Position numbers and translations under genes: made by a program | Assembly (NCBI GenBank): GCA_035545735.1 | Contig: DASZXS010000051.1 | Coordinates: forward strand, 1 to 64,000 | Origin: JAJYKC01 sp035545735 | GTDB taxonomy: Bacteria > Acidobacteriota > Terriglobia > Bryobacterales > Bryobacteraceae | Direction of reading: 5' to 3' | Length of the DNA: 64,000 nt | Shown: positions 60,400 through 64,000 of the stretch, piece by piece | How positions within the stretch are numbered: position 1 is the stretch's first letter | Layout: each line of letters opens with the position of its first letter | Notes under the pieces: generated by a model | What the model was told of the DNA's origin: nothing | Database searches by the model: none | The model's input: only the letters and a program-made list of their open reading frames with translations

Positions 60400-60436
60400 A
60401 TCGCGGATTGCCATAATATAATCGCAGATTGCAATA
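60400..60436 (+). promoter_or_regulatory. Two direct repeats 21 bp apart over the regulator promoter
   Basis: ATCGCGGATTGCCATA (60400-60415) and ATCGCAGATTGCAATA (60421-60436) match at 14 of 16 positions and repeat with a 21-bp period, two helical turns. A TATAAT (60417-60422) lies between them, and the second copy ends on the A of the ATG at 60436. This is the expected form of an autoregulatory operator bound on one face of DNA by the XRE protein. Confidence 0.65.
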
Positions 60437-60921
60437 TGACCCTCGGCGAGAAAATTCGCTACCTCCGCGAAGTCGAAGGCGCTCTTCGCGGGCTTGGACG
60501 CGAGATGACGCAGCAGGAAGTGGTGCGGGCGATCAAAACGGAGCTGGCGCAGTCGATCAGCCAATCCTATCTCTCGCAGATTGAAAACGGCTCCCGGCCG
60601 CACCTGACCAACGCCACGCGGATGCTGCTGGCGAAGTTCTTTCAGGTGCATCCGGGCTACCTGGTGGACGACCCCGAGGGCTACCAGACGGAACTGGTTT
60701 CCGACTTACGCGGCATTGAGGATTCGCTCGATCTGTGGCTGATCGACGGCGCCGAGCGTTTCCGGCGCGATGCGGGGTTGAGCCAGGCGCTGATCGAGAT
60801 CGCGAAACATTCCGACACGCGCCGGTGCATGCTGCTGCTGGGGGCGATTCTCGAAACGCCCGGACTGGCGGAGCGTTTATTTTCAGTCCTGCGCCCGGAG
60901 ACGGACAGGGGGGCGTTATGA
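60436..60921 (+). CDS. XRE-family helix-turn-helix regulator of the envelope-stress module
   Basis: This 161-residue protein is started at ATG 60436, because the helix-turn-helix begins within ten residues (MTLGEKIRYLREVEGALRGL). The recognition region reads MTQQEVVRAIKTELAQSISQ, SYLSQIENGSRPHLTNATRM and LLAKFFQVHPGYLVDD, a Cro/C1-type fold with an insertion. The C-terminal half is helical (EDSLDLWLIDGAERFRRDAG) and may sense a partner. Related regulators head flotillin/PspA loci in several phyla. The start codon overlaps a 16-bp direct repeat, suggesting autorepression. The stop overlaps the NfeD-like start as ATGA, so regulator and membrane genes are co-translated. Confidence 0.85.
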   Translation: MTLGEKIRYLREVEGALRGLGREMTQQEVVRAIKTELAQSISQSYLSQIENGSRPHLTNATRMLLAKFFQVHPGYLVDDPEGYQTELVSDLRGIEDSLDLWLIDGAERFRRDAGLSQALIEIAKHSDTRRCMLLLGAILETPGLAERLFSVLRPETDRGAL

Positions 60922-61517
60922 GTTGGGAAGCGTTTTATCTGATCTGTTTTGCGGTCGGGTTTGTGTTCAGCCTGATCCCGCTGCTGTCCGGAGGCCCGCA
61001 CGGGCACCTGACCGATTTTCATTTCCATCACGCCGGGCATGTGCGTGGCGGGCCTATGGGGAACCGCGGCGGCATCTCACCGTTGAACGTCTCGACGATC
61101 TCGGCGTTTCTCGCCTGGTTTGGCGGGGTCGGTTACCTGCTGTCGCGGTATTCCAGCGTCCTGGCGCTGCTGGCTTTCGGCCTGGCGGCCGCCGCGGGCG
61201 CTGCCGGAGCAGCCGTCGTGTTTTGGTTTCTGGTGAAGGTGATGCTCAAGCACGACTATACGCTCGACCCCAGCGATTACGATATGGCCGGCGTGCTCGG
61301 CCACATCACCAGTCCGGTACGCGAGGGCGGAACCGGAGAAATGATTTTCTTGCGCGACGGAGCCCGCAGCTCAGCGGCCGCGCGCAGTGAAAGCGGAGCG
61401 CCGATTGCGCGCGGCACCGAAGTGGTGGTGACACGCTTCGAGCGCGGTATCGCGTATGTGCGCCCGTGGGAAGAGATAGCCGGGATGGAAGACCTGGCGG
61501 AAAACGAGCCCCGCTAA
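60918..61517 (+). CDS. NfeD-like membrane protein
   Basis: This 199-residue protein has a first transmembrane helix at 5-25 (AFYLICFAVGFVFSLIPLLS) and a His-rich loop (HGHLTDFHFHHAGH). Further helices run at about 58-80 and 85-105 (VLALLAFGLAAAAGAAGAAV). The C-terminal domain (about 120-195) begins MAGVLGHITSPVREGGTGEM and includes PIARGTEVVVTRFERGIAYV, the OB-fold pattern of NfeD proteins. NfeD proteins pair with flotillins, and the flotillin gene follows after 25 bases. It probably anchors or stabilises flotillin assemblies. The His-rich loop could bind a metal; that is a guess. Confidence 0.82.
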   Translation: MSWEAFYLICFAVGFVFSLIPLLSGGPHGHLTDFHFHHAGHVRGGPMGNRGGISPLNVSTISAFLAWFGGVGYLLSRYSSVLALLAFGLAAAAGAAGAAVVFWFLVKVMLKHDYTLDPSDYDMAGVLGHITSPVREGGTGEMIFLRDGARSSAAARSESGAPIARGTEVVVTRFERGIAYVRPWEEIAGMEDLAENEPR

Positions 61518-61542
61518 GGGGTTCGCAAGGAGAACAACGTCC

Positions 61543-62985
61543 ATGCAAATCGGATTTGCTTTTTGGGTCATAGCGGGACTGCTGATTCTGGCGCTGCTAT
61601 TTATCCTGTCGAGCCTGGCACGGATGTACCGGAAGGCCGGCCCTCACGAGGCGCTGGTGATCTATGGATCGCGCGGCACGCGTGTGGTGAAGGGCGGCGG
61701 CGCGTTCATTCTGCCGATGTTTGAGACTTACCGCGAACTCTCGCTGCAACTGATGTCTTTCGACGTGGCGCCGCAGCAGGACCTCTACACCAAGCAAGGG
61801 GTCGCGGTGATGGTGGAAGCGGTCGCGCAAATCAAGGTCAAATCGGATCCGGCGTCCATTCAAACGGCCGCCGAGCAATTCCTTACCAAAACCGCCCAGG
61901 AGCGGGAAGGGCTGATCCGGCTGGTGATGGAGGGACACTTGCGCGGCATCATCGGACAGCTATCCGTGGAGCAGATTGTCAAGGAGCCGGAGATGGTGGG
62001 CGACCGGATGCGCAGCACGTGCGCCGACGATATGAACAAGATGGGCCTTGAAGTGGTTTCGTTCACCATCAAGGAAGTCCGCGACAAGAACGAGTACATC
62101 ACGAACATGGGCCGCCCGGACGTGGCGCGCATCCGGCGCGACGCCGAGATCGCCGCCGCGGAAGCCGAGCGCGACACGGCCATCAAACGTGCGGAAGCCG
62201 CGCGCGCCGCGGCGGTGGCGACGGCGCAGGCCGACCAGGAGCGAGTGCTGGCGCAGACGCTTTCGCAAGCCGCGCAGGCCGAGGCCGAACGCGACCTGGA
62301 AATCAAGAAGGCGCAGTATAACGAGATCGTCAAGAAGCAGCAGGCGCAGGCCGACAAGGCCTACGACATCCAGACCAACATCATGCAGCAGCAGGTGGTG
62401 GCCGAGCAGGTGAAGGTGCAGCAGGTGGAGAAGGAGCACCAGATTCGCGTGCAGGAGGCCGAAATCCTCCGCCATGAAAAGGAGCTGATCGCCACTGTCC
62501 TCAAGCAGGCGGAAGTGGAGCGCCAGAGGATTGAAACCATCGCCAGCGCTGAGCGGCAGCGCATGACGTCGGAAGCCGAAGGCCGCGCGGCCGCCACGCG
62601 CCTGCAAGGCGAGGCCGAAGCCGAGATCATTCTCAAGAAAGGCGAGGCCGAAGCCAAGGCGATGAACGTCAAGGCCGAGGCGTACCAGGAATGGAACCAG
62701 GCCGCGGTGGTCGATAAGCTGATCACGACGCTGCCGGAAGTGGTGAGAGCTCTGGCGTCGCCGCTGGCGAACGTCGATCGGATCACCGTGGTATCGACCG
62801 ACGGCGCGTCGGCCGGATTGAACAAGGTGACGGGCGATATCACCAAGATTGCCGCGCAGATTCCTGCGCTGTTCGAAACGCTCTCCGGAATGCAGATGTC
62901 CGATCTGCTTGGCAAGGTCCGCAATCTGGGCGACTCGCCCAGGCAGGCGAACGGCAAAGGACAGAACATCACTCCGGAAGGTTAG
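61543..62985 (+). CDS. Flotillin-family (SPFH) membrane protein
   Basis: This 480-residue protein begins with a transmembrane or re-entrant helix (FWVIAGLLILALLFILSSLA). An SPFH domain covers about 30-190 (GPHEALVIYGSRGTRVVKGG, LYTKQGVAVMVEAVAQIKVK, MNKMGLEVVSFTIKEVRDKN). A long coiled coil rich in Ala-Glu repeats follows from about 200 to 385. The C-terminal segment (VVDKLITTLPEVVRALASPL) is the flotillin oligomerisation region. AAGGAG precedes the start. Flotillins scaffold membrane domains and interact with NfeD proteins and PspA-type stress proteins. Its place between both makes a three-part envelope module. Length is close to YqiK and FloT. Confidence 0.92.
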   Translation: MQIGFAFWVIAGLLILALLFILSSLARMYRKAGPHEALVIYGSRGTRVVKGGGAFILPMFETYRELSLQLMSFDVAPQQDLYTKQGVAVMVEAVAQIKVKSDPASIQTAAEQFLTKTAQEREGLIRLVMEGHLRGIIGQLSVEQIVKEPEMVGDRMRSTCADDMNKMGLEVVSFTIKEVRDKNEYITNMGRPDVARIRRDAEIAAAEAERDTAIKRAEAARAAAVATAQADQERVLAQTLSQAAQAEAERDLEIKKAQYNEIVKKQQAQADKAYDIQTNIMQQQVVAEQVKVQQVEKEHQIRVQEAEILRHEKELIATVLKQAEVERQRIETIASAERQRMTSEAEGRAAATRLQGEAEAEIILKKGEAEAKAMNVKAEAYQEWNQAAVVDKLITTLPEVVRALASPLANVDRITVVSTDGASAGLNKVTGDITKIAAQIPALFETLSGMQMSDLLGKVRNLGDSPRQANGKGQNITPEG

Positions 62986-63000
62986 TAAGAGGTAAATGTT

Positions 63001-63672
63001 ATGGCACTCATGGAACGGGTAGCAACACTCATCCGGGCAAATTTGAACGACTTGATCGACAAAGCCGAGGATCCGGAAAAGCTGATCAAGCAAGTGATTC
63101 TCGATATGCAAAACCAGCTTCTGCAAGTGAAGACGCAAGTGGCGATCGCCATCGCCGACGAGCATCTTCTCGGGAAAAAGCGCCAGGAGAACGACGAAAA
63201 GGCCGCCGAATGGATGCGCAAGGCCGGCTTGGCCGTCGATAAGAAGGAGGACGACCTCGCGCGAGCGGCGCTCGAGCGGGCCATGTCCTTCCGGCGTCTT
63301 GGCGAGAACTACGCGCAACAGATCGCCGACCAGTCGATCCAGGTGGAAAATCTAAAGTCGGCGCTGCTCCAGTTGGAACAAAAGCTGGCGGAGGCGCGAG
63401 GCAAGAGCGACCTGATCATCGCCCGGCACCGCCGCGCCCGCGCGTTGAACCGCGCCGGCGACGCGCGCATGAAAGCGGGCGACCTGACGGGCGACATCTC
63501 CTTCGATCGCCTGCAAGGCAAGGTGCAGGCGTCCGAGGCGCTGGGCCAGGCCAAGGCTGAACTGCTGGGGGACAATATGGAGCACCGCCTCGCCGCCCTC
63601 GAAAAGCAGGATGAAGTGGAACGTCTTCTGGCGGAGCTGAAGGCCAGCCGCGGAGCGGAGAAGGAGCATTGA
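63001..63672 (+). CDS. pspA: PspA/IM30-family phage-shock protein
   Basis: This 223-residue, almost wholly helical protein has a Met-rich amphipathic N-terminus (MALMERVATLIRANLNDLID, the membrane-binding helix). It is followed by DPEKLIKQVILDMQNQLLQV and coiled-coil segments with QVENLKSALLQLEQKLAEAR. PspA family proteins polymerise on damaged inner membranes and limit proton leakage. Length is the family norm. AGAGGT lies eight bases before the ATG, and the gene follows flotillin by 15 bases, so it belongs to the same operon under the XRE regulator. No PspF or PspBC genes are present nearby. Confidence 0.93.
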   Translation: MALMERVATLIRANLNDLIDKAEDPEKLIKQVILDMQNQLLQVKTQVAIAIADEHLLGKKRQENDEKAAEWMRKAGLAVDKKEDDLARAALERAMSFRRLGENYAQQIADQSIQVENLKSALLQLEQKLAEARGKSDLIIARHRRARALNRAGDARMKAGDLTGDISFDRLQGKVQASEALGQAKAELLGDNMEHRLAALEKQDEVERLLAELKASRGAEKEH

Positions 63673-63679
63673 TCCATCC

Positions 63680-63844
63680 ATGCATTCGACCTGGCAATTC
63701 ACCGCTTTCGGCTTCGTGCTGCCGGCCAGCATTTTCTGTCTCCACCAGCTTGGTCTGTGGATGCAGCGCCATGGCTGGATGGAATATGCGCGCGACGAAG
63801 AGACGGTTACTCGCGCCGGACCCAAGCCGAGCGTTCGAAGGTAG
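63680..63844 (+). CDS. Small 54-residue membrane protein after pspA
   Basis: This short frame starts seven bases after the pspA stop and ends in TAG at 63842-63844. The product starts MHSTWQFTAFGFVLPASIFC and continues with HQLGLWMQRHGWMEYARDEE and a basic tail. One hydrophobic helix lies at about 7-27. AAGGAG overlaps the pspA end, 13 bases upstream. A hairpin closes the unit at 63849-63871. The position and single helix recall small PspA partners such as PspB or PspG, without sequence identity that I can claim. Confidence 0.55.
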   Translation: MHSTWQFTAFGFVLPASIFCLHQLGLWMQRHGWMEYARDEETVTRAGPKPSVRR

Positions 63845-63848
63845 GGCT

Positions 63849-63871
63849 GGGCGGCGGCGAACCCGCCGCCC
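63849..63871. terminator. Perfect GC-rich hairpin between convergent genes
   Basis: GGGCGGCGG (63849-63857) and CCGCCGCCC (63863-63871) pair perfectly around a five-base loop. It lacks a T-run on either side. Its place just after the envelope-stress operon and before the end of a leftward gene suggests a transcription barrier shared by both. Confidence 0.5.
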
Positions 63872-63948
63872 TCGCACGTAACTTGCACGAGACTCCGCTA
63901 CCCGGGGATTCGGGGGTAAAGACGGGCGCCCATCCCTGGCTGCCGGCC

Positions 63949-64000
63949 TCACTGGCACCAGACCACAACCGCGCGCTCGAAGGCGGGCACCGTGGCGATG
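63949..64000 (-). CDS. C-terminal end of an unidentified leftward gene
   Basis: On the minus strand the last codons before TGA (63949-63951) read IATVPAFERAVVVWCQ, which looks like a genuine protein C-terminus. The rest lies outside the window, so the family cannot be named. The 77 bases between this stop and the hairpin show no other coding sign. Confidence 0.3.
   Translation of the reverse strand, partial: IATVPAFERAVVVWCQ

Noticed and set aside
60067..60921. XRE regulator starting at 60067 with a 123-residue N-terminal extension
   Set aside because: The extension has no match I recognise and is separated by a promoter-like TATAAT and operator repeats. The helix-turn-helix begins right after the ATG at 60436.
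1..64000. CRISPR arrays, toxin-antitoxin pairs, prophage or restriction genes
   Set aside because: No regularly spaced repeats, Cas motifs, phage structural genes or methyltransferase motifs were seen on either strand.

Overview
The window looks like chromosome from a member of Acidobacteriota, probably Solibacter/Bryobacter-like. This is an inference. It rests on moderately high GC, three very large TonB-dependent receptors with an N-terminal carboxypeptidase-regulatory-like domain, many secreted hydrolases and DUF4091 proteins, and a STGP-motif protein of a kind common in that phylum. No rRNA, tRNA, CRISPR array or intact mobile element was seen.

Region 1 (1-7.9 kb) is mostly housekeeping. 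It holds a damaged M20 amidohydrolase joined to a fragment of a secreted protein, an APC amino-acid permease, a PcrA/UvrD helicase overlapping a 52-residue very basic protein, and an ECF sigma factor with two small membrane-anchored partners. It ends with ribosomal protein L31 and a small, well-bounded transcript of unknown function (7650-7901).

Region 2 (8-14.5 kb) has phosphoketolase, then an M20 peptidase, an APC permease and a ROK regulator in a likely operon behind a promoter that carries an inverted repeat.

Region 3 (14.6-53.9 kb) is a long block for scavenging glycans, esters and peptides. It contains an M1 peptidase, two DUF4091 proteins, three TonB-dependent receptors, an acetyl-xylan-esterase-like hydrolase, and a tight four-gene leftward operon (M28 peptidase, esterase, GH42-like protein, transglutaminase-fold protein). 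It also has a second ROK regulator, a divergent pair of GH20-like paralogs, two TPR proteins, a CehA/McbA metallohydrolase and an exported L-rhamnonate-dehydratase-like enolase-superfamily protein. The arrangement suggests outer-membrane import of oligomers, extracellular or periplasmic trimming, and ROK-type control. The substrate cannot be named from sequence.

Region 4 (53.9-60.4 kb) is accessory and rearranged. It has a CocE-type hydrolase with a small membrane protein, an EEP-fold phosphodiesterase-like gene and a STGP-motif gene. A cassette follows with its own strong promoter and terminator-like hairpin, encoding a ten-cysteine secreted peptide interrupted by an in-frame TGA and a secreted protein of unknown function. 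It is followed by an IS630-type transposase remnant and a collapsed second copy of the EEP/STGP pair.

Region 5 (60.4-64 kb) is an envelope-stress module: an XRE-type regulator with two direct repeats exactly 21 bp apart at its start, an NfeD-like membrane protein, a flotillin, PspA and a 54-residue membrane peptide. The window closes with the last codons of an unidentified leftward gene.
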